From NCBI GenBank assembly GCA_963971305.1, contig OZ020316.1, positions 18,077,671 through 18,141,670 on the forward strand: a stretch of DNA of 64,000 nt. Reading direction: 5' to 3'. Positions within the stretch are counted from its first letter, which is position 1. Every line of letters begins with the position of its first letter. The notes beneath the pieces are model-generated. The model saw only the letters and a list, made by a program, of their open reading frames with translations. It ran no database searches and had not been told where the DNA came from. Positions 1 to 10,118 of this stretch are shown piece after piece. The stretch comes from Arcuatula senhousia (taxonomy: Eukaryota > Mollusca > Bivalvia > Mytilida > Mytilidae). A program made the translations under genes and the position numbers.

Positions 1-575
1 GGCGCAGATAAAACGAATAAAAGTAGATTCTTGCGTCCAATCTGCCATTTGCATAATTAACTTGACGGAACTTAGCTCTTGTAGCATGAGCACGAAAATG
101 TTTGTCTTTTGACTCTATTTCTCCATAAGCACATTTTATGAAATTAACTATCAAGGTAGAAATTGTCTGTGAAGGTACTGGTTTAAATGGTTTCACAACT
201 GATAAAAAACAGTTAGTTTTCAAACTTTCAATCTAACTGGCGTAAACTTTCAGTTCTCTTAAAGTAATACTACAGAGCCCTGTTAGGGTCTAAAATTTGT
301 AACTTTCAAATGTTGGAATGAATAATTTAGCACCAAAATATTTAGGTCTATCTTGCTAAGCAAGTGCATGCCCGATAAAAGTTATTTTCTTTTTTTTTTC
401 ACAACGGAGTCTTAACCAATGCACAATCATTGCAAGTCACTGCTCCTCTTGAAAAAAAGAAATTGCAATTTGAAAAAGCTAATTTCCATGCTACAAATTT
501 GAGATTTACTGATTTCATAGACTCAAAAGGAGCTTTCTTAATTTTTAAAAACTAAGGGTAAATCCCACCTTGTCA
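1..575 (-). pseudogene. DIRS-type tyrosine recombinase remnant
   Basis: Read on the minus strand, this stretch resembles the tyrosine recombinase of DIRS-like retrotransposons, which integrate circular DNA through a catalytic Tyr. Visible pieces in order: RWDLPLVFK (about 575-545), APFESMKSVNLK (about 530-495), KRSSDLQ in another frame (the first-Arg region), then from about 196 down to 1 an open frame with PSQTIS, the AHATRA box (His-x-x-Arg) and a C-terminal YFYSFYLR that would carry the catalytic Tyr. Frame changes and stops separate the pieces, so it is decayed. It runs off the left edge. The family call is from remembered motif order and was not searched. Confidence 0.55.
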
Positions 576-892
576 GTTCAATAATATCCTCAAGACTAGT
601 TTCAAGAAGTGTAGCTTTCCTACGAATCATATGATGGAATGCTCCAGCGCAAGCATTTTGATCAATTGCTTTAACCGACATAGCAAAGATGTCCTTAACC
701 ATTTGGATAAATAAATATAAATCAGGTTCTTGCTCGTTTAGTTTAGACATAAGGGTACCTAAAGCTTGTTGCAAATAAGCTAAGATAACAAGGCCAATTC
801 TTGAAGCCATCTGACCTTTGTATGCTAAATTGTCAAAAGCCCTTTCAGGTTGTGAAATTACCGTAATTTGTTTGTTTTCACTTTGTTAACAA
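538..892 (-). pseudogene. DIRS-like ORF1 (gag-like), C-terminal part
   Basis: A minus-strand open frame runs from about 870 to 538 and includes FDNLAYKGQ, LQQALGTLMSKLNEQ and HHMIRRKATLLE. It then passes without a stop into the RWDLPLVF start of the recombinase-like region. It is probably the C-terminal part of a structural ORF1 whose N-terminal half lies at 1797-2698 beyond an inserted repeat element. No reverse transcriptase or RNase H is visible between ORF1 and the recombinase, so the copy is either internally deleted or of an ORF1-recombinase order. The gag-like label is inference from position; I do not recognise a named domain. Confidence 0.35.
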
Positions 893-1795
893 CTTTTTAT
901 GGCCCGACCACGTATGTGAATCGGACATATAGTTTTACCCTTGTCCGTCCGTCCGTCTGTCCGTACGTCCGTCCGTAACACTTTGGTTAAGTTCTTGGTT
1001 AAGGTCCATTACTTGGATACTAGATGTTGGGGGTCAATGATATTTCACCACCAGATGGGTCTTGGGTAGGGCTACACCACCCACTAGAAATTAGGTCACT
1101 GTGACCTATATTTTATGCATGAACGACTTCGGTTAAGTTCTTGGTTAAGGTCCATAACTTGGATACTAGATGTTGGGGGTCAATGATATTTCACTACTAG
1201 ATGTGTCTTAGGTAAGGTGACACCACCCACTAGAAATTAGGTTACTGTGACCTATATTTTATGCATGAATGACTTTGGTTAAGTTCTTGGTTAAGGTCCA
1301 TATCTCAGATACTACATGTTGATGGTCAATGGTATTTCACCACTAGATGTGTCTTGGGTACTATGACACCACCCAATAATAATGAGGTCACTGTGATCTA
1401 TATTTTATGCATGAACGACTTCGGTTAAGTTCTTGGTTAAGGTCCATAACTTGGATACTAAATGTTGGGTGTCAATGATATTTCACCACTAGATGTGTCT
1501 TGGGTAAAGTGACACCATCCACTAGAAATGAGGTCACTGTGACCTATATTTTACGCATGAATGACCTTGGCTAAGGTCCATATCTTGAATACTACAGGTT
1601 AGGGTCAATAATATTTCACTTCTCGATGAGTCTTGGTACATGGCACCACCCATCAGAAATAAGGTCACAGCGACCTATATTTTACACATGAACACTTTTG
1701 ACCAATTTCTTGGTAAAGGTCCATATCCCAGGTAATACACATTGAGGGTCAATGATATTTCAAGAACGGGAGGGCCATCCTGTGGCTCATAGACA
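893..1795 (-). mobile_element. Helentron/pearl-like element with 146-bp repeats
   Basis: A short element interrupts the DIRS-like ORF1. Its 3' side, at low coordinates, has a GTCC/ACGG-type microsatellite at about 943-976. It contains roughly five and a half tandem monomers of 146 bp (starts near 981, 1127, 1273, 1419, 1565 and a shortened one at 1695). A monomer carries the phrase GGTCACTGTGACCTATATTT. Internal monomers plus an ACGG microsatellite are the hallmark of pearl / Helentron-associated non-autonomous elements of bivalves. No protein is encoded. Boundaries are set by where the ORF1-like frame stops and resumes and are good to about 10 bp. Confidence 0.6.
981..1764. repeat. 146-bp tandem repeat, about 5.5 copies
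   Basis: Direct reading shows starts spaced by exactly 146 bp four times; the last unit is shortened by loss of the GTTAAGTTCTTG part. Copies differ by scattered substitutions, so the array is not very recent. Each monomer holds the partial palindrome GGTCACTGTGACC. Confidence 0.85.
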
Positions 1796-1796
1796 C

Positions 1797-2698
1797 ATTA
1801 TCTAGTTTTGTCATGACGTTTAGCTAACAGTGATTGTGTAATCTCATCTAATACAGGAACCCCTATATGTTCAATAGAACTACTACTTACTGGAAAATCT
1901 GACTCGTATTCTTCCTGATATGAAGTTAAATTGGAAGGTTTGTCACAATGCCATAAATGATATAAGATATTTATTTGTCTTTGATCTAACACTAAACCTT
2001 TATCATTATTTTTTATTAATTAATTTATTCATTATCTGGTTTGGTTTTTGTATCGTCACCATGCCAACAATACGTCATTAGTAGATTTACTTCCTTTATT
2101 ATTACTAACATTGTTACTACTACATGAACTAGTCATATCTTTTGTTAGTTTCTACTTCTGAAGTGGTGTTGGTATTTTCATTTGAACCAGAAACCCTAGA
2201 ATACCTCTCAAATCTACTGCCTTGTACCAGATCGGGAGTAATTGGATTCATTGTCTGAATCTAAATCTAACGTTCTCCGTTCCTCACAACCAGGATGAAG
2301 AGAAATGTGTTTATCGACCTCCCTGTCATGATTTTCTAAGTTTGAGAAATTCGGCCTACCTGAAGTGGCATTATCTCAGTCAGTTTCGAACTGCCTAGCT
2401 GTAGGGACAGATTAATTCAAGACCAAATGTTCTAGTAATGGCAAAAAATTGTCAACTTGTGTTTGTACTTTTTCAACCGTCTCTTTTACGCTGCCTCTTT
2501 CAGCACGTTATTGCGTTTCCAATTCGGCTAAGCCATTGACAGTCTCCGAAGGATTTTTTTTCACGCCCCCTTTAACCATTTGTACTGGACGAAGTCACAC
2601 CGGAACTTGTGGAAGTTTACTCGGCGAATTAGAAGAATTCTGCTTACCATTTGTCTTTTCCTGTTACTCTAACTGTGCGGTAATAATGGCTTCTGCCA
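1797..2698 (-). pseudogene. DIRS-like ORF1 (gag-like), N-terminal part
   Basis: From a possible ATG at 2698 the minus strand reads MAEAIITAQLE, then a stop. Recognisable protein-like stretches in shifting frames follow: SSNSPSKLPQVPV, ETVEKVQTQVDNFLPLLEHL, a Ser/Asp-rich DLDSDNESNYSRSG, and finally a clean 64-residue frame (1992-1798) ending ITQSLLAKRHDKTR. Several stops and frame changes make it non-functional. Its continuation is at 538-892. Low-complexity acidic/Ser-rich composition suits a structural ORF1, but no domain is identified. Confidence 0.3.
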
Positions 2699-2880
2699 TT
2701 TTGGGCAAAAATGTCACTTCAAGAATATTCAGTTATGAAAAAAGTTTCACAAAGTCGGAGCAACATGAACACGTCGATTGCTTTTACTCGCTGAAAAAAA
2801 ACTGATCGGGATACGCATGCGCGGGAAGACTTTGTCATGCTCTTTTCAAATCGCTCCCAGAGATCGGTTACTTTTTGTGG

Positions 2881-3392
2881 TTAGTTAGTTAGTTATTGCT
2901 TTACTCCCAAGCAGCACGATTTCGGCTATATCCGGGAGATGAACATGAAATTGGTGATACAATGAACATGAAATGATGATGAAGTGGAGGAAATTGGGAC
3001 ACAAGGCCAATCGGGTAGAAGAGTTTTGATTGCCACTGGAAAAAGGAGTGATGGGTAGGGACAGGAAATTTAGCCTCCTGCATGGGGATCCTACGGGTCC
3101 TACTCTAACCGAGACCTGCAGGAGGGTTCTCTAACGTGCGAGGAACGTGACATTTTTTCCAACACGGTGCACCACTATGGTTTGCGGTCAGGTTTTCCGC
3201 ATCATCGCCTGACGACCCCGCATCTCTCGATGTCAGGGCTGCCCCATTCAACCACCTGGGGCACACATCCCAGTCGCTTTGTGGGCAAAGCGGCCTGACC
3301 CGATGCCAGGCTTCTGAGCGCTCTTTAGTGGACTTTTACCGACAAGCTTAGCGCTGCTGCGGGCCTATTCGCCACCCGGAACCCGCACGGGG
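2881..3392 (-). mobile_element. SINE-2 copy with 13-bp target duplication
   Basis: This is a complete SINE-like retroposon in minus orientation. The tail is a (GTTA)n run at 2881; the 5' end is the GC-rich head ending in CCGCACGGGG at 3392. It is flanked by a perfect direct repeat TTACTTTTTGTGG at 2868-2880 and 3393-3405. The head (GGCGAATAGGCCCGCAGCAG) is shared with SINE-1, but the body differs. A degenerate A-box-like TGGCGAATAGG lies in the head; no clear B box. Short ORFs inside are artefacts of the repeat. Other copies: 19682-20199, 38481-38990 and remnants. Confidence 0.85.
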
Positions 3393-3599
3393 TTACTTTT
3401 TGTGGAGGAAACATCCAAACAGTAAATTCAAGCACGTAAGTATTAGATTATTAATATGAAATCTTTGGCCATGCACAGATTTGTCTATGCAGTATAATGC
3501 TAGAGAACAGAGTCTGTTTCGATTTCATTTAATCCATTTGTAGAAAAATTAAATAAAGGTAATAACAAATTTAACGAACTCTGAGGATCAATTTCAATG

Positions 3600-4060
3600 T
3601 CCAAGAGAAGAGACAAAACATGAAAGACACAACGGCAAAATTATAGATCGCAATGGTCCTGATTTGGTACAGAAATTTCAAATTAAATGGTGTGTTAAAC
3701 CAGGTTTAATGGCGCGACAAACCTCCCTCTTCCATTGCGACTTTAGGGTCCGGTAGTAACACAAAACGCAGCACGGCTGTGAAGACACAATAAGGATAAT
3801 AAGATGATCATCTCAGTACAACAAACAGAAAAAACACTACTCAAAACAATCACTAACCATTACGTTCAACACAGTTTAAAATTTTCAACCAATGGCTGAT
3901 AATGAAGGAAGATTTTTAGGGGCCGTGTGAGACGTAACCCTGGTCTAACATTCGGTCATGGAGACAGCGGTGTCGTATAAAAAAATCAAAAAATTTGTAC
4001 AAGCCCTGGCATATCTTATAAGTTATGAAATGAAAACACCGCAAGCAGGTAAAGTAGGTA
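3600..4060 (+). repeat. Dispersed repeat R (copy 1)
   Basis: A non-coding repeat with related copies at about 28090-28440, 37100-37390 and 47690-47965. Shared landmarks are TCGCAATGGTCCTG, then CTTCCATTGCGA about 60-90 bp later (an inverted pair able to form a hairpin), a run containing ATCATCTCAGTACAACAA, and CCCTGGTCTAA near the end. No terminal repeats or duplication identified, so its class is unknown. Confidence 0.6.
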
Positions 4061-4112
4061 CATGTATGTTACTTTCAAGGTAAGGGAAGTTAATAGTAAG
4101 TAAAAGTCATCT

Positions 4113-4978
4113 TGAGTGAGTAAGTTGGTGTTTTACGCCCCTGCAACGCTATATAGTAGTGAGTGAGTTGGTGTTTTACGCCCGTGCAACGCTATATAGG
4201 TTATTTACAGGCGATGAACATGAAAAGGATGATAAAATGAACATGAAATGATGATGATAAATGAAATATGGGGATGGGGTGGGAAACAAAGGACCGGTAA
4301 ATTTTGAAGAACCACAGGAAAAAGGGGAGAGGTGGGTAGGGTCGGAAAATTTAGCCTATGTGGTGCACTACTGGGCGGTCCACAAAGGGGTCTTTTACGT
4401 GCATGAAGCGTGGCACTCTCCACACACGTTGGCCCACTATGGTCGGCGGTCAGGGTTTCCGTATTATAGACCTGACAACCCCCGCGGACGAGGGCTACCC
4501 TATTCAGCCACCTAGGGTACACACTTGGTCGCTCTGTGGGCTGAGCACCGACCCGACGTCGGAATCCCAAGACCCTTAGTCGCCTCTTACGACAAGCTAG
4601 GCTCTGCTGCGGGCCTATTCGCCACCCGGGCCCCGCACGGGACACGCTATATAGTATATAGGTTATTTAAAGGCGATGAACATGAAATGATGATAAAATG
4701 AACATAAAATGAACATGAAACACCTTGTATCATAAATGAAATATGGGGGTGGGTAGGGAAATAAAGGGACGGTAAATTTTGAAGAGCAACGTACATGAAA
4801 AGGGGAGAGGTGAGTAGGGGCGGAAAATTTAACCTATGTGGTGCACTACTTAGTGGTCCATCAAGGGGTCTTTAACGTGCATGAAGCGTGTCACTTTCCA
4901 CATCCGTTGGCCCATAGACCTGACAACCCCCGCGGACAAGGGCCACCCTATTCAAACACCTAAAGTACACACTTGGTC
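4113..4978 (-). mobile_element. Older SINE-1 copy, 5'-truncated, split by a younger one
   Basis: Tail and 3' part of SINE-1 (GAGTGAGTAAGTTGGTG at 4113) run to 4158. The same copy resumes at 4644 after a younger SINE-1 insertion and continues to about 4978, where homology stops without the GC-rich head. Loss of the 5' end is typical of target-primed reverse transcription. It carries many more substitutions than the inner copy. Confidence 0.75.
4159..4643 (-). mobile_element. Full-length SINE-1 inserted into an older SINE-1
   Basis: A young full-length copy, tail (GTGA)n at 4159 and head CGCACGGGA at 4643. It is flanked by a perfect 13-bp duplication ACGCTATATAGTA (4146-4158 and 4644-4656), and that target is part of the older SINE-1. 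It is almost identical to the copy at 56658-57150: apart from two differences noted near the GAGCAC..GACCCGACGT stretch I saw none. Open frames inside (for example 4261-4515) recur in every copy and are not genes. Confidence 0.9.
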
Positions 4979-5034
4979 TTGTATCGTATTATTTTTGTAC
5001 TGAGATCATATGACCACCATGGTCATATTCGAAA

Positions 5035-5310
5035 TGAAAATTAAGCAATAGGCTTCGGTGGTTTCCTAAATTCCTAACTCTGGTGGATATATCGAAGGAA
5101 TCCATCAACCAAACGAAGCCCTGTTGACAGAGAGGACATCGTCAATATATATGTGAAGGGAGATTAAATGACCTTGCTTCTTTCATCTTGTTCTTTACGA
5201 CTTCTTGGAGAGTATAAAAACATATCGGTGAGGAGATGAGCACAATTTGTGCCTATTGGAATTCCAATTTGATGTTGAAAAAATTCTCCTCCAAATGTGC
5301 TGTCAATAAG
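5035..5310 (-). pseudogene. Reverse transcriptase core fragment
   Basis: On the minus strand the frame FDSTFGGEFFQHQIG leads into GIPIGTNCAHLLTDMFLYS (about 5265-5215). After a frame change comes YIDDVLSVNRASFG (about 5149-5110), then PPELGI-like residues. GIPxGTN and the YIDD box are the palm motifs of a reverse transcriptase type common in bivalve genomes; the two Asp of YIDD are catalytic. A stop after ASFG and frame changes make it non-functional. The retroelement class is not assigned. Confidence 0.65.
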
Positions 5311-5502
5311 AAAAGGGACGCTTTGGTGCCATTCAAACCTGTTTCAATTCACCATTTCATTTTAGACGCTTATACTAAGTAATGATCATTGTGATCTGCA
5401 ATGTCTTAGCTCGATAATCCCAGTTCGGTTAGTATGTTATTCTTATTTATCTTACTTATCTGCCTTGTACTTATACCTTAACTTTAAGTTTACGTATCAC
5501 AA

Positions 5503-5706
5503 TTGATTCGTTATTCCAGAGCATGTGGGGAGTACAACGACTTCCTTGATAGAGCTACACGGCTGACAAGCAAATTGTTAACACAGGGGTACGTTGCTCC
5601 CAGGTTGTTGTCATCACTCAAGAAATTTTATGGACGACATCATGTGCTTGTATGCAAATATGGGATTTCTATCTCTCAGATGTGCACAGATGTTGGTTTG
5701 ACATAG
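5503..5706 (+). pseudogene. Reverse transcriptase C-terminal fragment
   Basis: A 67-residue plus-strand frame includes RYSRACGEYNDFLDRA, LLTQGYVAPRLLSSLKKFYG and HHVLVCKYGISISQM. In the element type of the previous entry this segment follows the YIDD palm, yet here it is on the opposite strand, so the element was inverted internally or two truncated copies lie head to head. A second copy of the same 3' region is at 46324-46700. The downstream 5707-5995 is AT-rich 3' flank shared by both copies. Confidence 0.6.
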
Positions 5707-6249
5707 AGTTTTGTAATGTCATCCTTTCCGGATTTGACCAACACTTAATCGATCTTTGGCAACGTGACGGGTGTGCTATAGCAAGCAGGAACTGCTTACT
5801 CTTCCGGAGCACCTGAGTTCACTCTCGTTTCGACTTGAGTTCACGTTGCTGAATGCGATTTTGTTGTTATGTGTGTGTGTTTATGTTGTTGTGTGGTTTG
5901 TTTTGTTGTGATGATTTTTTGTCTGCCGGTTTTGTCTTTGTCTTCACGGTTTTATGATACTGATTACCCCTTTGGTACACCTTTGCTTCTTTAAAAGAAT
6001 CAGGTACGAAATATATGAAAAGTAAATGATATGTTTCATTTTATAATTTGTTCAAGTCATATTTTCATCAATAGAAAGAAGCTTGTTTATTTTACACACT
6101 CTGTACTGCAAAGTGTTATTTACACCAAGAGTTTAAGCTACTCTCAGTCACAAAAACAACACATCTTCGTAGGCTTAGTCATTGGCAATATGCGTGACTC
6201 GTTGCAACTAGGTGGTGACAACAGATTCATCAAGTCACGGTTTAAATAT

Positions 6250-6396
6250 ACAATAATAGTACACTGACTCGACATAAAATTTTTATACGGATGAGGCTTA
6301 GAAACAGGAAAACGCGAGGGTCTCCCGAGCGTTTTCTTGTTTCGAGCCGAATTCGTATAAATACAATTTTATGTCGAGTCAGTGTACTATTATTGT
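6250..6396. repeat. Foldback (inverted repeat, ~70-nt arms)
   Basis: The left arm starts ACAATAATAGTACACTGACT and the right arm ends in its complement at 6396. The outer ~31 bp are perfect; inner parts match with small gaps and include AAAACG/CGTTTT next to a short loop. No obvious target duplication. Probably a small palindromic transposon. Confidence 0.75.
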
Positions 6397-7900
6397 GTTT
6401 ATACTGCAATATTTTGTATTTTCTTTGGAGTATTCTTTATTTTAAAAAAAACACAAATAAAAAAATCGAAAAATGATCCTACCTCGGGCCCCTCTCCTAA
6501 TATGGTCATAACACCTGTGTCGCCAGGTAAGGGGCACACTGTATAACATTGAATGGTTTATGTACTATGACACAAATGTTCATGGTCTAAAGTAAATTAA
6601 TGTAATGAAATTTGAAAAAAAAATAGAATAAAAATAATATATTTATACTGAAGCATAAATTTAAAATTAAAAATTGAATGCTACCGTTTTTTTTAACTAA
6701 TATGCGCCTTACATGTAAGAATGCAGCTTAATATCATTATGCTAGAAATAAAAAAATAAAAAAAATAATTGTTTTTCTGGAATAAAATGTAATACATTTA
6801 TCAAATACATTCGGCGTTAAAAATATTAAGATTACATATTTTTATCATAAGTATTTTAAATTCGGGTATTCAATTCAACGCATTAATATTTACACCTGTC
6901 AATCAAAAAGCACGTGGAGTCCGTGCAACTGCAAACTCAACTAGCTCTCTCTCTATATGTTGTTTACCGGTTTATACGGATTTGATAGTAGTTGCCTACA
7001 TAAATTGGGCATATTTAATTACATGATAGAACATCCAATTATTTCCCACCCATTTTTTAAGTTTATAATTTTAATTTCACCTAACAAATACTTTTCTTGA
7101 ATTTATTTATACGGGAATAAACGGTTAATTTAATTTTGCCGATTTCAAAATTTCAAGGAGTAACCTCTCATCAACAGCATTCACGTCAAAACATTGGAAG
7201 ATCAATAACCAAAACTATGAAAATGCATTTGTACAAGTACTAGTAATCAATACCAAAATGTTCGAACAGGAAAGCCAAATCAAGGACCACGGATATCTGT
7301 ATTCTAATTCCTTGCTTCTGTCCTGACTTCTCAATCCGAGTTGCATGAAAATTTTCACATACTATCCTTTTTAAAATTATATATTAAATAATTGGTGATT
7401 TATGTGGTTTTAATCGTCATTCCGGACCATGAAAATTCTTTAACAGCATTAGGAACAAATTCGTAGAGATCTCTGCTAGAGCGAATAACCCGCTTTCGAT
7501 CTGTGCTCACTAATACCAATATTCATTTCCCCACTCATACGAAAGGTTTCTTTTATTTATACATATTTATTAGAGTTTTGATTTAATTCTTTAATGTAGC
7601 TGATGTGTCCTAGAATGCAACCCCCCAACAAAAAAAATAAAAAAAACAAAAAAAACACTGTGTTTGTATAGAGGTTGTACTGCTAATTTTGTGATTTACA
7701 AATTATCAAGTTCCATAAAAAAATAATATAATAAGGTATCCCTTATAAAGGGGCTTGTGTGGCGGAATCTTCATGCTTGAATACCACACTATCGGTAATT
7801 AGCCAATTACCAATAACATTCTTCTTTTCTAAATATTTGTACCATACTATATTCGACCTTGTTTTACAGCATGCCTCGGAAAGGGGGCGTGTACTAAAAG
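6397..7900. other. AT-rich intergenic, nothing recognised
   Basis: No convincing exon, terminal repeat or tandem array seen. Long A and T runs are present (about 6600-6780 and 7620-7660). Confidence 0.5.
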
Positions 7901-7911
7901 TGATATACTGT

Positions 7912-7948
7912 CACTGACCGTATATCACATATCGATATACGGTCACTG
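7912..7948. repeat. Short 15-bp-arm hairpin
   Basis: CACTGACCGTATATC (7912-7926) and GATATACGGTCACTG (7934-7948) are complementary except one position, with a 7-nt loop. Function unknown. Confidence 0.6.
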
Positions 7949-8307
7949 TAATTTGACTGCTCAAATAGACCGATTGCAGTATAAACACTTTTCTGTTGAT
8001 TATGGCCTTTCACTCGTCATTTTTATCAAATGTTCGACTTTTTAAACCATGGAGTTTAACTTGGAGTTTTACATTAACAAATTGTAAATATATTTAATAT
8101 TAAATTCGAACATGTCTTATACGCCATAGCTTATACCATTGTTAGTCGTTTGTTTGTAAATGTCACCACTCAAAAGTAACATTTTTCTTTAGATGATGAT
8201 AAAATATGTGTACGTGGGGCAAAGGAATCATCATATTATCTTGAGAAAAATCCACTTTATAAACTAAATATTTCAACATATATTCTAAAAATAAGAATAA
8301 CTAGAAA

Positions 8308-8866
8308 AACTGTGTGCAGCTGCTCACAAATAAATACTCCCCGCCCCCAAAAAGTCATCCGATAAAGAAGCTGCACATCTACGTTTCATGAAAAACCATT
8401 GAGCGATTAAGGAGGAATTGCAGATAAAGATGGGTTCCTTGAGGTGTAACGGAAAGACACCCCAGTAGTATAGCGGGTCTCTATAGGACACTTTGTACTT
8501 TTAATTTTTCATGGACGAAAGGTCAAACCACATGGTGACGAACTAAAAAGGGGGGGAAGAAAGGGACGAGTCGCCGTTCCGCATGACTGCACACGACTTT
8601 ACTGCTAGAGATCTGAGGCGACAGTTGTCACCATGTGGTTTGACCTTTCGTCCATGAAAAATTAAAAGTACAAAGTGTCAGTCGTGTGCAGTCATGCGGA
8701 ACGGCGACTTTACTGCTAGAGATCTGAGGCGACAGTTGTCACCATGTGGTTTGACCTTTCGTCCATGAAAAATTAAAAGTACAAAGTGTCCTATAGAGAC
8801 CCGCTATACTACTCACCCCTATTTATATATACCCCAACTTTTCAAGCGAGAGTATAAATGAATATT
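8308..8866 (+). mobile_element. Helentron-like element, one monomer, split by a MITE
   Basis: It begins with a hairpin around GTGCAGCTGCTCAC and a C-rich run, then one monomer (GCACATCTACGTTTCATGA). It continues to GGTGTAACGGAAAGACACCCC and resumes after the MITE at 8814 to finish near TTCAAGCGAGAGTATAAATG. The copy at 43990-44610 has the same start and end and three monomers, and shows what this site looked like without the MITE. Confidence 0.65.
8464..8813. mobile_element. 350-bp MITE with perfect 76-bp terminal inverted repeats
   Basis: Arms 8464-8539 and 8738-8813 are exact reverse complements over 76 bp, starting AGTAGTATAGCGGGTCTC. The direct repeat CACCCC flanks both ends (8458-8463, 8814-8819). 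Inside, a truncated arm copy lies at 8627-8679 and a second inverted pair at 8570-8597 / 8681-8708. The inner TTTACTGCTAGAGATCTG segment is duplicated, so the element looks like a palindrome that duplicated part of itself. No ORF. Superfamily uncertain; the end shares GTATAGCGGGT with the inverted repeats of the 18.3-23.6 kb element. Confidence 0.85.
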
Positions 8867-9000
8867 ATTATCAAGCTTTAGCACGATTCATAATGATGTT
8901 TAAAAGCACTAGTACAAGGATAGAATTGAAATTATAGCAAATTTCCATAATTGTTTAATAGGAAACATTAAATATGAACTTTAAACGAACCTTCCACAAG

Positions 9001-9008
9001 TATATATA
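9001..9008 (+). promoter_or_regulatory. TATA box of gene 1
   Basis: TATATATA lies 78 bp upstream of the exon 1 ATG. The paralog has TATATATT in a comparable place (48 bp upstream of its ATG). Confidence 0.55.
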
Positions 9009-9086
9009 GTGGAAAGTTTAAGTCAACGTCATCAAGCATCAAGCAGACGTCTAGACAGTGTGGAAATTTCGGTTGTGCAAAGAGGC

Positions 9087-9146
9087 ATGGGTTCGATGTG
9101 GTTATCACTTTTATTTGTTATGGTATCTCAAAGTGTTTGCAGTGAG
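9087..9146 (+). CDS. Gene 1 exon 1: signal peptide
   Basis: Twenty codons start at ATG 9087, encoding a short start, a hydrophobic WLSLLFVMV core and a likely cleavage region near SVCS before the last codon (Glu). A GTAGGC donor follows at 9147, phase 0. The paralog at 30795 has the same design, ending Asn-Ser-Glu before GTAAGT. The TATA box is 78 bp upstream. Exon 2 at 24502 opens in the same phase, giving an intron of about 15.4 kb filled with transposons. The exon pairing is inferred from the paralog, not from transcripts. Confidence 0.6.
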
Positions 9147-9349
9147 GTAGGCATTTAGTTTCAACACATTAATTTAATAAATAGGATAGTAAAATAAGCT
9201 ATAACAGTATGAGGTATAAGATATGCATCTTTCTCTAATGTGCATGGTGCGGGTGCGGGTGCAGTCTTTATTTGAACCTACAAATATATCAAGATTGAAG
9301 TCAAATTTATGAGATCATACATTTGAGGTGGCATAAGTAAGGTATTATA

Positions 9350-9490
9350 CAATTATCACCCTAGTTGGTGTGTGACCCGGTGGTTTCTTTCCCCGAGAAA
9401 GTAAGGTCACCCGAGGGCTTGCCCCGAGGGTGACCTTACTTTTCGAGGGGAAAGAAATGCCGGGTCACATATCATCTAGGGTGATAACTG
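9350..9490. repeat. Foldback with ~67-nt arms (GTGACC type)
   Basis: The left arm (TTATCACCCTAG.. to ..GGTCACCCGAGGG) pairs with the right arm (CCCCGAGGGTGACC.. to ..CTAGGGTGATAA) around a 4-nt loop (CTTG), with several mismatches. GTGACCTTAC occurs again outside at 9648. Likely a small palindromic element inside intron 1 of gene 1. Confidence 0.8.
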
Positions 9491-10118
9491 TTATATTATA
9501 TCGAATATTTAAATGAAACAATCTAATTTTAAATTCTAAACATATTTCGGGCATGCATTTTAAACTTTTTCCATGGGAATAAATACAGCCCATACTATAT
9601 TGAAGAAAAATCGTGGGGCCACGTGCAAATTCTCACGAGAGGGTGACCTTACCATGCGACCCAACGATTACCGGTTGACCCAGCGAAATATCACATGTCA
9701 CGTGAAAACCTCTAAGCGAATCAGAATAAAGATTATAATATGAGTATATAATATACGGTAAAGGTAAGATTTATTTAACGTTGGTGAGAACACATCAGTG
9801 ATGTGATATGTACACAAGTCAAACAATTAACATAATTAGCTCTGAAGATCTTTTGACTTACATCCCAGCTCTTTTGTTTAAATTAGGGTGACCTGAGTTG
9901 GATCGTACTTCCCAGATCATCCTTTTTATACAATAGGTGTATTTTTAATGTTATAGGGTACCTAAAGGTAAATTTAAAACCCATTAGACGATACATTTAA
10001 TTTTCAATAAAGTAGGGAAGGGGGGCATTCGAAAAACATTAATATGAAAAAAATGAAAATGTATATATCATGTGTACATGTGTCTTTATTAGACTACAGA
10101 TTATTACTTAAATGTTCT
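9491..10118. other. Intron 1 of gene 1, nothing recognised
   Basis: AT-rich. Contains E-box-like CCACGTGC (9617) and GTCACGTGA (9697) but no feature I can support. Confidence 0.4.

Noticed and set aside
2901..3083. 60-aa frame, identical type at 38790-38972
   Set aside because: Lies wholly within SINE-2.
4205..4645. Open frames of 70-146 aa inside SINE-1 copies (also at 10622-10999, 21065-21439, 41964-42332, 56712-57086)
   Set aside because: The same frames recur on both strands in every copy because the repeat is GC-rich and nearly identical; no protein family, no splice or start context. They are by-products of the SINE.
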